In this document: piece after piece, positions 17,900 to 26,919 of the stretch
Numbering within the stretch: position 1 is the first letter of the stretch
Layout of the letters: each line of letters opens with the position of its first letter
Assembly (NCBI RefSeq): GCF_008630535.1
Contig: NZ_VWPH01000007.1
Location: forward strand, 186,001-250,000
Origin: Saccharopolyspora hirsuta
GTDB lineage: Bacteria; Actinomycetota; Actinomycetes; Mycobacteriales; Pseudonocardiaceae
Direction: 5' to 3'
DNA: 64,000 nt
Made by a program: the position numbers and the translations under genes
Notes under the pieces: generated by a model
What the model saw: the letters and a program-made list of their open reading frames with translations, nothing else
What the model was told of the DNA's origin: nothing
The model's database searches: none

Positions 17900-18592
17900 T
17901 CACTTCTTGGTGGACTTGCGAGTAGTCGTCGCCTTCTTGGTCGCCGGACGGGTCGTCTTGGCCGCGGCCTTGGTGGTGCTGGCCTTGGCCGTGCTCGCCC
18001 GCTTCGGGGTGGCCTTCGCCGTGGTGGCCTTCGCGGTGCTCGCCTTGGCCGTGGTGGCCTTGGTGGTCCGCTTCGGCGCAGCCTTGGTGGCGGTGGCCTT
18101 CGTGGCCGCGGCCTTCGTGGTGGCCTTGGTCGCCTTGGTGGCGGTCGCCTTGGTGGTGGCGGCCTTCGCGGTCGTGCGACCGGCGGTCTTGGTCGCAGCG
18201 GCGCGCGTGGTGGTGGCCTTGGCCTTGGTGCCGGCGGCAGCCTTGGTCGCGGTGGCGGTCCGGGTGGTGGCACCGCGGGTGGTGGCCGCCTTGACCGAGG
18301 ACTGGCGCGGCAGTTTCCGCTGCCCGCCCACGACTTCCTTGAACTGGGTGCCGGCGCGGAAGGCGGGGACGTTGGTCTTCTTGACCTTCACGGCCTCACC
18401 GGTGCGCGGGTTGCGGGCGGTACGCGCAGCACGGGCCCGCTTCTCGAAAACCCCGAAGCCGGTGATGTTGACCTTCTCGCCTTTGTTGACGTTGCGAACG
18501 ATGATGTCCACGACGTTTTCCACAGCCTGGCTGGCGGTCTTCTTGTCTCCGAGGCGTTCTGCCAGAGCCTCGATGAGTTGGGCCTTGTTCAC
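17900..18592 (-). CDS. hupB: HU family nucleoid protein with long basic tail
   Basis: Histone-like DNA-binding protein of 230 residues. Residues 1-90 are a standard HU fold (starts [18 protein letters not shown]; the [10 protein letters not shown] and [13 protein letters not shown] arm contact the DNA minor groove). Residues from about 105 to the end are a low-complexity Lys/Ala/Thr tail of TKA-type units, the histone-H1-like extension typical of actinobacterial HupB. GTG 18592 follows a GGAGGG ribosome binding site. Position between mutT1 and leuD matches M. tuberculosis. The tail probably compacts the nucleoid and may be acetylated or methylated, as in mycobacteria. Confidence 0.95.
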   Translation of the reverse strand: MNKAQLIEALAERLGDKKTASQAVENVVDIIVRNVNKGEKVNITGFGVFEKRARAARTARNPRTGEAVKVKKTNVPAFRAGTQFKEVVGGQRKLPRQSSVKAATTRGATTRTATATKAAAGTKAKATTTRAAATKTAGRTTAKAATTKATATKATKATTKAAATKATATKAAPKRTTKATTAKASTAKATTAKATPKRASTAKASTTKAAAKTTRPATKKATTTRKSTKK

Positions 18593-18763
18593 TTCAGTCC
18601 CTCCCAGGACACAACAACGGCCCCGTTGGGCCGACTCAATGTCAACGGTAAAGCCCCGGATAAACAAATGCCAATCGCCACGCCCCATTTTTTCGTTCAG
18701 GGCGCGGGCATTCGTGTCCGGGCAACGGGGCCGCAGTGCTCGTGGAGCAACTGTTCAGTTGTG

Positions 18764-18815
18764 CCCCGGATGGCGGGATTTTCCTTGCACCGCAGAAGGA
18801 ATCCGCCATCCGGGG
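18764..18815. terminator. Hairpin 3' of leuD
   Basis: CCCCGGATGGCGGGATT (18764-18780) pairs with AATCCGCCATCCGGGG (18800-18815) with a single bulged G. It lies ten bases beyond the leuD stop codon on its transcript. Confidence 0.7.
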
Positions 18816-18824
18816 AGCGCGCGA

Positions 18825-19427
18825 TCAGCCCTGCGGGGCGGGCAGGGTGGCCGGCTTGAAGCTCGGCCGCGACTGCTCAAAAGTGTCGATCGTCTCGGCG
18901 TGCCGCAGGGTCAGGCCGATGTCGTCGAGCCCTTCCAGCAGCCGCCAGCGGGTGTAGTCGTCGATGCTGAAGGCCACGGTGAGATCCTTGGCGTGCACGG
19001 TCCGTTGCTCCAGATCCACCGTCACGGCGGTACCGGGCTCGTTCTCCAGCAGCTTCCACAGCAGCTCCACATCGGACTGCTCGCACTGGGCCGCCAGCAG
19101 GCCCTGCTTGCCCGAGTTGCCGCGGAAGATGTCGGCGAAGCGGCTGGAGATGACCACCCGGAAGCCGTAGTCCTTCAGCGCCCACACGGCGTGCTCGCGG
19201 GAGGACCCGGTGCCGAAGTCGGGACCGGCCACCAGCACGCTGCCGTTGCGGAACGGCTCCTGGTTGAGGATGAAGTCCTGGTCGCCCCGCCAGGCGGCGA
19301 ACAGGGCGTCCTCGAAGCCGGTCCGGGAGACCCGCTTGAGGTAGACCGCCGGGATGATCTGGTCGGTGTCCACGTTGGACCGGCGCAGCGGGACGCCGAC
19401 CCCGGTGTGCGTCTTGAACGGTTCCAT
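18825..19427 (-). CDS. leuD: 3-isopropylmalate dehydratase small subunit
   Basis: With LeuC, isomerises 2-isopropylmalate to 3-isopropylmalate in leucine synthesis, and in the CimA route also citramalate toward 2-ketobutyrate. The 200-residue protein has the swivel-domain motifs [29 protein letters not shown] and [20 protein letters not shown] 19427 is chosen because AAGGAG lies eight bases upstream; a GTG at 19433 would be only two bases from it. The gene is separated from leuC by 224 bases that hold repeat copy B, an unusually long spacer for this operon. Confidence 0.96.
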   Translation of the reverse strand: MEPFKTHTGVGVPLRRSNVDTDQIIPAVYLKRVSRTGFEDALFAAWRGDQDFILNQEPFRNGSVLVAGPDFGTGSSREHAVWALKDYGFRVVISSRFADIFRGNSGKQGLLAAQCEQSDVELLWKLLENEPGTAVTVDLEQRTVHAKDLTVAFSIDDYTRWRLLEGLDDIGLTLRHAETIDTFEQSRPSFKPATLPAPQG

Positions 19428-19469
19428 CGTCACTGCTCCTTATGAGCGCTCTGAGAGCGGCTGTCTTTG

Positions 19470-19632
19470 AAGCGGCGCAGCCGCTTAGCCCACCCCCGCA
19501 GCCGGCACCGCCGCGGGTTCTCAGCGTTCGCCTGGCGAGGACGGCCCAGCCGCCGTGTATTGGCATACATAAGGCTGGGCACCCGCAGTCCAGGCGGACG
19601 CTGAGGTTCCGCTACCGGCACCGCTACGCAAG
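19470..19632 (-). repeat. Dispersed structured repeat, copy B (inside the leuC-leuD operon)
   Basis: This copy fills most of the leuC-leuD spacer. Stem P1 is AAGCGGC (19470-19476) with GCCGCTT (19480-19486); stem P2 is GCCCAGCC (19544-19551) with GGCTGGGC (19573-19580) around GTGTAT/ATACAT; the outer CTCAGCG/CGCTGAG stem is kept. Both P1 and P2 differ in sequence from copy A but still pair perfectly. It lies 20 bases 3' of the leuC stop codon, on the leuC transcript. Confidence 0.85.
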
Positions 19633-19651
19633 GTGAGTTCAATGTCAGCTT

Positions 19652-21055
19652 TCAGTCGAGGTCTTCGGGCGAGGACAGGGTGCCGCGCACGGCGGTGGCG
19701 GCGGCGACGAGCGGGGAGACCAGGTGGGTGCGGCCGCCCTTGCCCTGCCTGCCCTCGAAGTTGCGGTTGGAGGTCGACGCGCTGCGCTCGCCCGGGGTGA
19801 GCTGGTCCGGGTTCATGCCCAGGCACATCGAACAACCGGCCGAACGCCATTCCGCGCCGGCGGCGGTGAAAACCTCGTGCAGCCCCTCGGACTCCGCCTG
19901 CTTGCGGACCTTCATCGAGCCCGGCACCACCAGCATCCGCACGTCCTGCGCGACCTTGCGGCCCTTCAGGACCTCCGCGGCGGCGCGCAGGTCCTCGATG
20001 CGGCCGTTGGTGCACGAGCCCAGGAACACCGTGTCGACCGACACCTCGCGCAGCGGGGTGCCCGGCTCCAAGCCCATGTAGGCCAACGCCTTCTCCGCGG
20101 CGAAGCGCTCGCCCTCGTCGGCGATCTGCTCCGGGTCCGGCACCCGCTCGCCCAGCGGCAGGCCCTGGCCCGGGTTGGTGCCCCAGGTGACGAAAGGCGT
20201 GAGCTCGTCTGCGTTGAGCGTGACCTCTGCGTCGAATGTGGCGTCGTCGTCGGTGCGCAGCGTCTTCCAGTACTCGACGGCGGCGTCCCACTCGGCGCCC
20301 TGCGGGGCGTGCGGACGTCCCTTCAGGTACTCGAAAGTCGTTTCGTCCGGCGCGATCATGCCCGCCCGGGCGCCCGCCTCGATCGACATGTTGCAGATCG
20401 TCATGCGGGCTTCCATGGACAGCTGGCGGATCGCCTCGCCGCGGTACTCGAGCACGTAGCCCTGCCCGCCGCCGGTGCCGATCTTGGCGATCACGGCCAG
20501 GATCACGTCCTTGCTGGTCACTCCTGGCCGCAGGGTGCCCTCGACGTTGATGGCCATGGTCTTGAACGGCTTCAGCGGCAGCGTCTGGGTGGCCAGCACG
20601 TGCTCGACCTCGGAGGTGCCGATGCCGAAGGCCAGCGCGCCGAACGCGCCGTGCGTGGAGGTGTGGCTGTCGCCGCAGACCACCGTGGTGCCGGGCTGGG
20701 TCAGCCCGAGCTGCGGACCGACGACGTGCACGATGCCCTGCTCCGCGTCGCCCATCGGGTGCAGCCGGATGCCGAACTCCGCGCAGTTCTTCCGCAAGGT
20801 GTCGACCTGGGTGCGCGACACCGGGTCGGCGATCGGCAGGTCGATCCCGGTGGTGGGCACGTTGTGGTCCTCGGTGGCCAGCGTCAGGTCGGGGCGGCGC
20901 ACCTTCCGGCCGGCCAGCCGCAGCCCCTCGAAGGCCTGCGGGCTGGTGACCTCGTGCACCAGGTGGAGATCGATGTAGAGCAGGTCTGGCTCGTGCCCCT
21001 CACCGCGGCGCACGATGTGCGCGTCCCAAACCTTCTCCGCGAGCGTTTTTCCCAT
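19652..21055 (-). CDS. leuC: 3-isopropylmalate dehydratase large subunit
   Basis: Catalytic subunit of the [4Fe-4S] isopropylmalate isomerase, 467 residues. The cluster cysteines are in [14 protein letters not shown] and in [33 protein letters not shown] and [10 protein letters not shown]-like segments (here [16 protein letters not shown]) form the aconitase active site. ATG 21055 follows GGGAGCAG; a longer frame to 21103 is not conserved. It is divergent from an IclR regulator with an 88-base shared control region. Partner leuD lies downstream beyond repeat copy B. Confidence 0.96.
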   Translation of the reverse strand: MGKTLAEKVWDAHIVRRGEGHEPDLLYIDLHLVHEVTSPQAFEGLRLAGRKVRRPDLTLATEDHNVPTTGIDLPIADPVSRTQVDTLRKNCAEFGIRLHPMGDAEQGIVHVVGPQLGLTQPGTTVVCGDSHTSTHGAFGALAFGIGTSEVEHVLATQTLPLKPFKTMAINVEGTLRPGVTSKDVILAVIAKIGTGGGQGYVLEYRGEAIRQLSMEARMTICNMSIEAGARAGMIAPDETTFEYLKGRPHAPQGAEWDAAVEYWKTLRTDDDATFDAEVTLNADELTPFVTWGTNPGQGLPLGERVPDPEQIADEGERFAAEKALAYMGLEPGTPLREVSVDTVFLGSCTNGRIEDLRAAAEVLKGRKVAQDVRMLVVPGSMKVRKQAESEGLHEVFTAAGAEWRSAGCSMCLGMNPDQLTPGERSASTSNRNFEGRQGKGGRTHLVSPLVAAATAVRGTLSSPEDLD

Positions 21056-21080
21056 CGCTGCTCCCAGTCGAGCCTGCCGA

Positions 21081-21130
21081 GACCCCGGAACGGGTCTTCC
21101 CACAGAGTGGACTTCCCAGATGCCGGGAAG
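21081..21130. promoter_or_regulatory. leuC / IclR shared operator region
   Basis: Two inverted repeats lie in the 88-base divergent region: GACCC-N6-GGGTC at 21081-21096 and CTTCCC-N7-GGGAAG at 21112-21130. They are candidate binding sites for the adjacent IclR protein. Confidence 0.45.
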
Positions 21131-21143
21131 CTAGTATCGGTAC

Positions 21144-21845
21144 GTGGGACAGCATAGCGGCATCGGAGTACTGGACAAGGCGGTGGCCGTTCTGCAGGCC
21201 GTTGCCAACGAACCGTGCGGCCTCGCGGAACTGTGCAGCCGCACGGGCCTGCCGAGGGCGACGGCGCACCGCTTGGCGGTGGGCCTGGAGGTGCACCGCC
21301 TCCTGCGCCGGGATTCGGACGGGCGCTGGCGCCCGGGCGCGGCCCTCGCGGAGCTGGCCGGCGGAGCGGTGGACCCGCTGCTGGAGGCAGCGACCACAGT
21401 ACTGCCCAAACTCCGGGACATCACGGGCGAAAGCGTCCAGCTCTACCGCCGGGACGGCATGCAGCGCCTGTGCATCGCGACCGCAGAACCTCCCAGCGGC
21501 CTCCGCGACACGGTCCCGGTGGGCACGGCCCTCCCGATGACGGCGGGCTCGGGAGCGAAGGTCCTGGCGGCCTGGGCGGACCCGGCAACCCAAAGAGCGG
21601 TCCTCGCGGAGGCGGTCTTCGGCGAACGAACCCTCATGGAGGTCCGCCGCCGGGGCTGGGCCCAGAGCGTGGCGGAACGGGAATCCGGCGTGGCGAGCGT
21701 GAGCGCCCCCGTCAAGGACGCCCAAGGAGCGGTAGTAGCGGCGATCTCGGTCTCAGGCCCGATCGACCGAATGGGCCGCCGCCCAGGAGCCCGCTGGGCA
21801 GCAGACCTCCTAGCAGCAGCGGACGCCCTCCAGAACCGCCTGTAA
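21144..21845 (+). CDS. IclR family regulator, LtbR/NdgR-like
   Basis: A 233-residue IclR-type regulator: a winged helix in residues 8-65 (LAELCSRTGLPRATAHRLAVGL is the recognition region) and a C-terminal effector domain from about 75. Its divergent position next to leuCD is that of LtbR of Corynebacterium and NdgR of Streptomyces, which repress leuCD and other amino acid genes. Start is GTG 21144, close to a TAGTAT -10-like element at 21132-21137, so its mRNA may be leaderless. The effector is not readable from sequence. The 3' end is followed by the tRNA-Glu terminator. Confidence 0.88.
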   Translation: MGQHSGIGVLDKAVAVLQAVANEPCGLAELCSRTGLPRATAHRLAVGLEVHRLLRRDSDGRWRPGAALAELAGGAVDPLLEAATTVLPKLRDITGESVQLYRRDGMQRLCIATAEPPSGLRDTVPVGTALPMTAGSGAKVLAAWADPATQRAVLAEAVFGERTLMEVRRRGWAQSVAERESGVASVSAPVKDAQGAVVAAISVSGPIDRMGRRPGARWAADLLAAADALQNRL

Positions 21846-21933
21846 CAACGAAGCAGAAGCACCAGGAGCGGTGCGGAAACCCCGCACCGCCACCCCAACC
21901 GAACACCGAGGGGGCATGAGCCCAACCCGACGC

Positions 21934-21976
21934 AAAACGAAAAGGGCCCCACCTGCGCTCACCGCAGATGGGGCCC
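21934..21976 (-). terminator. Terminator of tRNA-Glu copy 1
   Basis: GGGCCCCACCTGCG (21944-21957) pairs with CGCAGATGGGGCCC (21963-21976) with one mismatch. On the minus strand it is followed by TTTTCGTTTT. It starts eight bases after the tRNA 3' end. Confidence 0.88.
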
Positions 21977-21984
21977 TCCACCTG

Positions 21985-22057
21985 TAGTCCCGACGGGATT
22001 TGAACCCGCGCTACCGCCTTGAGAGGGCGGCGTCCTAGGCCGCTAGACGACGGGACC
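21985..22057 (-). tRNA. tRNA-Glu (anticodon CTC), copy 1
   Basis: A 73-base cloverleaf on the minus strand. The anticodon arm CCGCC-CTCTCAA-GGCGG gives anticodon CTC; the T arm carries TTCGAAT and the acceptor strands are GGTCCCG and CGGGACT. CCA is not encoded. A second identical gene lies at 22733-22805. Confidence 0.97.
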
Positions 22058-22430
22058 GCGTTACGACAAGAACTCTACAACACCCGAGAACCCCCAGAAC
22101 ACCCACCCCCCTCCAACCCCAAACAACACCCCGGACCTGCACCAACGCGGCAACGAGAACCGAAGAACAAGCCCCACCACCCCGAACCTGGCCGCGAAGG
22201 CGCAGCCGAGCCCAACAGAGGCCCGCATCACACACAACGACGCCCCACCAAGACAGCCGCAGGCGACAACCGGAAGAGCAGTGGTGACGCCGGTGGACGG
22301 CGATGACATCGGGAGAAGCGGTGGCGACACCGAAGGATCAGCGGTGACACCGGCCGGAGCCGCCAAGGAGAAGTCCCGCAACGCACGGGATCGGCAGTGT
22401 TCAAAGCGGTAGGTGGTCGCCTCGCGCAGT

Positions 22431-22505
22431 GCAGTTTCAATCGAAATTGGCACCGCCCTCGACGAACCCCCGGCACCGAGCAGAGCCAATTTCAATCGAA
22501 ACTGC
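22431..22505. repeat. TTTCA/GAAA palindromes, inverted pair, copies 3 and 4
   Basis: GCAGTTTCAATCGAAATTGG at 22431-22450 and CCAATTTCAATCGAAACTGC at 22486-22505 face each other; outside the central four bases they are exact reverse complements, so the 75 bases can fold into one long hairpin. Confidence 0.75.
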
Positions 22506-22655
22506 AACCCCACCACCCCCTCCCGGAGAAGCCGGAAAGGCAACACCCGACCACACCCGCGATACGGCTCCGCGATACGGCTGGTCCGTGAGCAGGCCGG
22601 GTACGAACCCCTCGCAAGGAGCACTCGAAAGCAACCCCCGCACCGTGGGGGGCTT

Positions 22656-22721
22656 GGGGGGCTCGGCCCCCCAATACAAAAACGGAAAGGGCCCTGTCTA
22701 CGCCTTCCGTAGACAGGGCCC
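22656..22721 (-). terminator. Terminator of tRNA-Glu copy 2
   Basis: A perfect 14-base stem, GGGCCCTGTCTACG (22689-22702) with CGTAGACAGGGCCC (22708-22721), is followed on the minus strand by TTTCCGTTTTTG and then a second GC hairpin at 22656-22672. It begins 12 bases after the tRNA. Confidence 0.88.
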
Positions 22722-22732
22722 TCCCACCCTTG

Positions 22733-22805
22733 TAGTCCCGACGGGATTTGAACCCGCGCTACCGCCTTGAGAGGGCGGCGTCCTAGGCCGCTAGACGACG
22801 GGACC
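22733..22805 (-). tRNA. tRNA-Glu (anticodon CTC), copy 2
   Basis: Identical over all 73 bases to the gene at 21985-22057, with the same CTC anticodon, but with a different terminator and different flanks. It lies 49 bases downstream of tRNA-Gln on the same strand and may share its transcript. Confidence 0.97.
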
Positions 22806-22854
22806 ACGCTTGAGCGATCTTCCGCTCGGCAGTGCCGAGCTTCGGAGCTGCTCG

Positions 22855-22926
22855 CTGGGGTACCAGGACTCGAACCTAGACTAACTGAACCAGAATCAGT
22901 CGTGCTGCCAATTACACCATACCCCA
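22855..22926 (-). tRNA. tRNA-Gln (anticodon CTG)
   Basis: A 72-base cloverleaf: acceptor TGGGGTA/TACCCCA, anticodon arm ACTGA-TTCTGGT-TCAGT with anticodon CTG, T loop TTCGAGT. Discriminator is G. In organisms without glutaminyl-tRNA synthetase this tRNA is charged with Glu by GltX and converted by GatCAB; both are encoded in this window. Confidence 0.96.
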
Positions 22927-23000
22927 TGGTGCCGCGCGGCCAGTTTGCCCTTTTTCCGATCTCCCCGGGGAGTTCGGCTTCCGGACTGCTGTCCGCTGCG

Positions 23001-23020
23001 TTGATAAGAATATTAGACCA
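23001..23020 (-). promoter_or_regulatory. Probable tRNA-Gln/Glu promoter
   Basis: An AT-rich patch upstream of tRNA-Gln, in otherwise GC-rich DNA, gives TAATATTC and TTATCA on the minus strand as -10 candidates. No good -35 is evident. Confidence 0.4.
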
Positions 23021-23081
23021 TCGCTCCGGGGGCCTTGGAATGGGGGGTGGGTTAACGGGATCGTCGCAGGTCGCGGCGGGT

Positions 23082-23831
23082 TCAGCGGATCAGTTCGGGC
23101 ACCGCGGGCAGGGCTGCCAGGTCGCCGACGAGGAGTTCGGGGAGCTCGTGCAGGCTCGTGATGGCGGGCACACCGGCGTCCTCCGGTGCGCGCTGGTCGC
23201 GGTTGAGCCAGATGCCGTGCAGACCGGCGCGGGTCGCTCCTTGGGCGTCGGTGTCGAGCCGGTCGCCGACGTGGGCGACTTCGTCGGGGCGCAGGCCGAG
23301 CGCGTCGCAGGCGGTGTGGAAGATCCGCGGGTCGGGTTTGGCGACGCCGACCTCGCCGGAGATGACGAGCACGTCGAAGGTGTCGGCGAGGCCGACGGCG
23401 GCGATCTTCTTGCGCTGGTAGGCGCTCGGGGCGTTGGTGACGACCGCGAGCCGCAGGCCGCTGTCGCGCATCCAGTCCAGGCAGGGGCGGGCGTCGTCGA
23501 ACAGCCCCCAGGAGCGCTGCATGGCGGCCATCCGGAGGTTTTCGCGGCGGGTGGCTTCGGCGTCGTCGATCTGCTCGCCGAAGGCGGCGAAGAAGGCCTT
23601 GGTGCGTTCGACGCACATCACGTCGAAGTCGAGCTCGTCGTTGACGTACCGCGCGTAGTAGTCGTCGGTGGTGCGCTCCCACACCGGCCAGGCCCGGTCG
23701 GTGCCGAGCAGCTCCCGGAGGCCTTGCCGCGCCGCGCGCTGGCTGTCCAGGAGGGTGTCGTCGACGTCCAGGCACACGGCCTTGAGCTGTCCGGGTGCGT
23801 GGGTGGGGGAAGGCTTCGGCGCGGATGTCAC
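23082..23831 (-). CDS. HAD superfamily hydrolase
   Basis: A 249-residue haloacid-dehalogenase-type phosphatase. Motif I is LDVDDTLLD with Asp22 (nucleophile) and Asp24; motif II is VVTNAP; the motif III lysine is in GVAKPDPRIF; motif IV is HVGDRLDTD. A helical cap of about 80 residues sits between motifs I and II, as in subfamily IA enzymes. The substrate is unknown; many such enzymes dephosphorylate small metabolites. Start is GTG 23831. It lies downstream of gltX, separated by about 190 bases with two hairpins, so it is probably transcribed separately. Confidence 0.88.
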   Translation of the reverse strand: MTSAPKPSPTHAPGQLKAVCLDVDDTLLDSQRAARQGLRELLGTDRAWPVWERTTDDYYARYVNDELDFDVMCVERTKAFFAAFGEQIDDAEATRRENLRMAAMQRSWGLFDDARPCLDWMRDSGLRLAVVTNAPSAYQRKKIAAVGLADTFDVLVISGEVGVAKPDPRIFHTACDALGLRPDEVAHVGDRLDTDAQGATRAGLHGIWLNRDQRAPEDAGVPAITSLHELPELLVGDLAALPAVPELIR

Positions 23832-23914
23832 CCCGAGAGGCTAGGCGCTCACCCGCTGCGTCCGATTCGGCCAACACGGTGATCCTGTCGGCCCATTTCC
23901 GCTTGGGCGCGACA

Positions 23915-24013
23915 GGTGGTTCCGCCCGGCTCGCCCGGTCGGGCGGGAACCACCCCGGCAACGCCGCACGCCCCGCCGCGGCGTCCGCGAGGACGGCCAC
24001 GACGGGGCGTGCG
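23915..24013. terminator. Double hairpin 3' of gltX
   Basis: CGCACGCCCCG (23965-23975) pairs perfectly with CGGGGCGTGCG (24003-24013), 11 bases 3' of the gltX stop. A second stem, GGTGGTTCCGCCCG with CGGGCGGGAACCACC, lies at 23915-23954 with one bulge. Confidence 0.65.
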
Positions 24014-24024
24014 GGATCGGATTC

Positions 24025-25524
24025 TCAGGCGCCCAGGGCCTTGTTCAGGCGGGCGAGGGAGACCTCACGTCCCAGGAGCTCCATCGACTCGTACAGCGGC
24101 GGCGACACCGTGCGGCCGGTGACCGCGACGCGGACCGGGGCGAAGGCCTTGCGCGGCTTGATGCCCAGGCCGTCCACGACCGAGTCCTTCAGCGCCTGCT
24201 CGATGGCCGCCGAGGTCCACTCGGGCAGCGCGCTGAGGGCGCCGATGGCGGCTTCCAGCACCGGCTTGGCGTCCTCGCCGAGGGCCTTGTCCGCGGAGGC
24301 TTGCTCCGGGGTGAAGTCGTCACCGGCGAACAGGAATCCCATCATGCCGACCGCGTCGGAGAGCACCACGAGCCGCTCCTGCACCAGCGGTGCGGCGGCG
24401 CGCACGATCGCCAGCTGCTGCTCGGTCGGCTCGGCGGGCAGGACGCCGCCGTCGACGAGGTAGGGCACGATCCGCGCGACGAAGTCGTCCGGCGCCAGCG
24501 CCCGCAGGTGCGCGGAGTTGATCGCGTCGGCCTTCTTCTGGTCGAAGCGCGCCGGGTTGGAGCTGACCCGGCCGATGTCGAAGGCCTCGACCATCTCGTC
24601 CAGGGTGAACACGTCGCGGTCCTCGGAGATGGACCAGCCGAGCAGCGCCAGGTAGTTCAGCAGGCCCTCGGGCAGGAAACCCCGGTCGCGGTGGTGGAAC
24701 AGGTTGGACTGCGGGTCGCGCTTGGAGAGCTTCTTGTTGCCCTCCCCCATGACGAACGGCAGGTGGCCGAACTCGGGCGTGAAGTCGGTGACCCCGATGC
24801 GCTGCAGCGCCTCGTAGAGCGCGATCTGCCGCGGCGTGGAGGACAGCAGGTCCTCGCCGCGCAGCACGTGGGTGATGCGCTGCATGGCGTCGTCGACCGG
24901 GTTGGTCAGGGTGTAGAGCGGATCCCCGTTGCCGCGCACCAGGACCGGGTCGGGCACGCTGCCCGCGGGGAAGGTGATCTCGCCGCGCACCAGGTCGGTG
25001 AAGGTGATGTCGCGGTCGGGCATCCGCAGCCGCAGCACCGGGGTGCGGCCCTCGGCGCGGAACGCGGCCACCTGCTCCTCGGTGAGGTCGCGGTCGAAGT
25101 TGTCGTAGCCGAGCTTGGGGTCGCGACCGGCGGCCTTGTGCCGGGCTTCGACCTCCTCGGGCGTGGAGAAGGACTCGTAGAGCTCACCGGCGGCCAGCAG
25201 GCGCTGCGCGACGTCGGCGTAGATGTCGCGCCGCTCGCTCTGCCGGTAGGGCCCGTAGGGGCCGCCGACCTCGGGGCCCTCGTCCCAGTCCAGGCCCAAC
25301 CAGCGCAGCGCGTCCAGCAGCGCCTGGTAGGACTCCTCGCTGTCCCGGGCGGCGTCGGTGTCCTCGATGCGGAACACCAGGGTGCCCTTGTTGTGCCGGG
25401 CGAACGCCCAGTTGTAGAGGGCGGTGCGGATCAGGCCGACGTGCGGGACACCGGTCGGCGAGGGGCAGAACCGGGCCCGGACGGGCCTGGTGTCGGCTGT
25501 TGCTGCTGCTTCTGGCGTGCTCAT
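24025..25524 (-). CDS. gltX: Glutamyl-tRNA synthetase
   Basis: Class I synthetase of 499 residues that charges tRNA-Glu and, in organisms lacking GlnRS, also mischarges tRNA-Gln with glutamate. The ATP-binding signature is [13 protein letters not shown] (HVGL, 28-31, a HIGH variant) and the second signature is KLSKR at 265-269. The FRIEDTD segment binds glutamate. ATG 25524 is the first start matching family length; the frame stays open to 25602 without similarity. tRNA-Glu and tRNA-Gln genes lie 2-3 kb away and gatCAB at 57.7-61.2 kb, which together describe the indirect Gln-tRNA pathway. Confidence 0.96.
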   Translation of the reverse strand: MSTPEAAATADTRPVRARFCPSPTGVPHVGLIRTALYNWAFARHNKGTLVFRIEDTDAARDSEESYQALLDALRWLGLDWDEGPEVGGPYGPYRQSERRDIYADVAQRLLAAGELYESFSTPEEVEARHKAAGRDPKLGYDNFDRDLTEEQVAAFRAEGRTPVLRLRMPDRDITFTDLVRGEITFPAGSVPDPVLVRGNGDPLYTLTNPVDDAMQRITHVLRGEDLLSSTPRQIALYEALQRIGVTDFTPEFGHLPFVMGEGNKKLSKRDPQSNLFHHRDRGFLPEGLLNYLALLGWSISEDRDVFTLDEMVEAFDIGRVSSNPARFDQKKADAINSAHLRALAPDDFVARIVPYLVDGGVLPAEPTEQQLAIVRAAAPLVQERLVVLSDAVGMMGFLFAGDDFTPEQASADKALGEDAKPVLEAAIGALSALPEWTSAAIEQALKDSVVDGLGIKPRKAFAPVRVAVTGRTVSPPLYESMELLGREVSLARLNKALGA

Positions 25525-25594
25525 AACACATCCAGCGTAGCCACCGGTCGGCGGCGCTTGACGGGCACGTCCCGGCGGGTGCATGCTGACCTTA

Positions 25595-25610
25595 TTCAAC
25601 ACGCGTTGAA
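25595..25610. promoter_or_regulatory. Palindromic operator upstream of flavin monooxygenase
   Basis: TTCAACACGCGTTGAA has six-base inverted arms around ACGC. It ends 18 bases before the monooxygenase start and resembles operators of TetR-type repressors. No regulator gene is adjacent. Confidence 0.5.
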
Positions 25611-25628
25611 AAACTGGAGGGGATCGCG

Positions 25629-26858
25629 ATGGAGCGAACCACCTGCTGCATCGTCGGCGGCGGACCGGCGGGCATGGTCCTGGGACTGCTGCTGGCCCGC
25701 GCCGGCGTCGAGGTGACCGTGCTGGAGAAGCACAACGACTTCCTGCGCGATTTCCGCGGCGACACGGTGCACCCCACGACCCTGCACCTGCTCGACGACC
25801 TCGGCCTGGCGGAGCGGCTGAACGAACTCCCCCAACGCCGGTTGAACCGGGTGTCGGTGCCGATCGGCGAGTCCGGCGAGCTGTTCACCTTCGGCGACTT
25901 CAGCCAGCTGAAGATGAAGTACAACTACATCGCGATGGTCCCGCAGTGGGACTTCCTGGACCTGCTCGCCGACGTCGGCAAGCAGGAGCCCTGCTTCGAG
26001 CTGCGGATGGACACCGAGGCGACCGAGCTGATCCGCGAGGGCGGCCGGGTCAACGGCGTGCGCTACCGCACCGCCGACGGCAGCACCGGCGAGATCCGCG
26101 CCACCATCACCGTGGCCTGCGACGGCCGCAAGTCGTTCGTGCGCACGATGCCCGAGCTGGGGCTGCGCGACTTCCCGACCCCCATGGACGTCCGGTGGTT
26201 CCGGGTGCCGCGCCACCCGGACGACCCGGTGGGCGCCATCGGGTTGATCCGCGAGCGCACCTTCATGGCGCTGCTGGACCGCGGCGACTACTTCCAGGTC
26301 GCCGCCATCATCGCCAAGGGCACCGACGCGCAGGGCCGCAACCGGCCCATCGAGGAGTTCAACGCCGAGCTGGTGCGCAGGCTCCCCTGGCTGGCCGGGC
26401 GGGAGCTGGTCGCGAGCTGGGACGACGTCAAGCTGCTGCACGTCACGCTGGACCGGCTCCGCAAGTGGCACGTGCCGGGCCTGCTGTGCATCGGCGACGC
26501 GGCGCACGCGATGTCCCCCGTCGGCGGCATCGGCATCAACCTCGCCGTGCAGGACGCGGTCGCCGCGGCGCGCTACCTCGCCGAGCCGCTGCGCGAGGGG
26601 CGCTTGGAGCGCAAGCACGTCGCCGCGGTGCAGCGGCGGCGGTGGCCGACGACGGTGCTGATCCAGCGGCTGCAGCGCGTGATCCACGACAACGTGGTCG
26701 CACCGGCGCTGCGCGGCGAGATCGACTTCGGCAACACGGCGCGCCTCCCGCTCCCCCTGCGCGCGGTCTCGAACGTCCCGTGGCTGCGCAAGATCCCGCC
26801 GTACGTCCTCGCCTACGGCGCGGTCCGGGAGCGCCCGCCGAAGGCCGCGCTCCGCTGA
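25629..26858 (+). CDS. FAD-dependent monooxygenase (group A)
   Basis: A 409-residue aromatic hydroxylase-type flavoprotein. [13 protein letters not shown] (GxGxxG at 10-15) binds the ADP of [14 protein letters not shown] is the DG motif contacting FAD and NAD(P)[25 protein letters not shown] binds the ribityl chain. The N-terminal DFRGDTVHP segment is typical of the UbiH/PHBH-like branch. Substrate unknown; related genes hydroxylate polyketides, phenols or antibiotics. Start ATG 25629 follows a strong GGAGGGGA. A TTCAAC/GTTGAA palindrome lies just upstream. It is divergent from gltX and convergent with the FAH gene. Confidence 0.88.
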   Translation: MERTTCCIVGGGPAGMVLGLLLARAGVEVTVLEKHNDFLRDFRGDTVHPTTLHLLDDLGLAERLNELPQRRLNRVSVPIGESGELFTFGDFSQLKMKYNYIAMVPQWDFLDLLADVGKQEPCFELRMDTEATELIREGGRVNGVRYRTADGSTGEIRATITVACDGRKSFVRTMPELGLRDFPTPMDVRWFRVPRHPDDPVGAIGLIRERTFMALLDRGDYFQVAAIIAKGTDAQGRNRPIEEFNAELVRRLPWLAGRELVASWDDVKLLHVTLDRLRKWHVPGLLCIGDAAHAMSPVGGIGINLAVQDAVAAARYLAEPLREGRLERKHVAAVQRRRWPTTVLIQRLQRVIHDNVVAPALRGEIDFGNTARLPLPLRAVSNVPWLRKIPPYVLAYGAVRERPPKAALR

Positions 26859-26870
26859 GCGCGCGAACCG

Positions 26871-26915
26871 CGGAGGGCACCTCCCACCTGCCGCACAGGT
26901 GGGAGGTGCCCTCCG
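26871..26915. terminator. Strong bidirectional terminator
   Basis: A perfect 20-base inverted repeat, with arms at 26871-26890 and 26896-26915 and a five-base loop, lies between convergent genes. The stem starts CGGAGGGCACCTC, a 13-mer that also forms the hairpin stem at 57634-57676. Confidence 0.9.
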
Positions 26916-26919
26916 GACT

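Larger units (their letters stand above)
22058..22732. other. Spacer between the two tRNA-Glu genes
   Basis: About 675 bases with no supportable protein gene and no integrase remnant. It contains an inverted pair of TTTCA-type palindromes (22431-22450 and 22486-22505), a GGGGGGC-TCG-GCCCCCC hairpin at 22656-22672 and the terminator of the second tRNA. Its composition, rich in C and A on the plus strand up to about 22200, looks non-coding. Confidence 0.6.

Noticed and set aside
17877-18601. Valine/alanine-rich hydrophobic frame antisense to hupB
   Set aside because: It mirrors the Lys/Ala/Thr codons of the HupB tail; no independent start signal or homology.
22058-22732. Integrated element or attachment site between the tRNA-Glu genes
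   Set aside because: No integrase, excisionase or partial tRNA repeat is seen; the second tRNA copy is complete with its own terminator.
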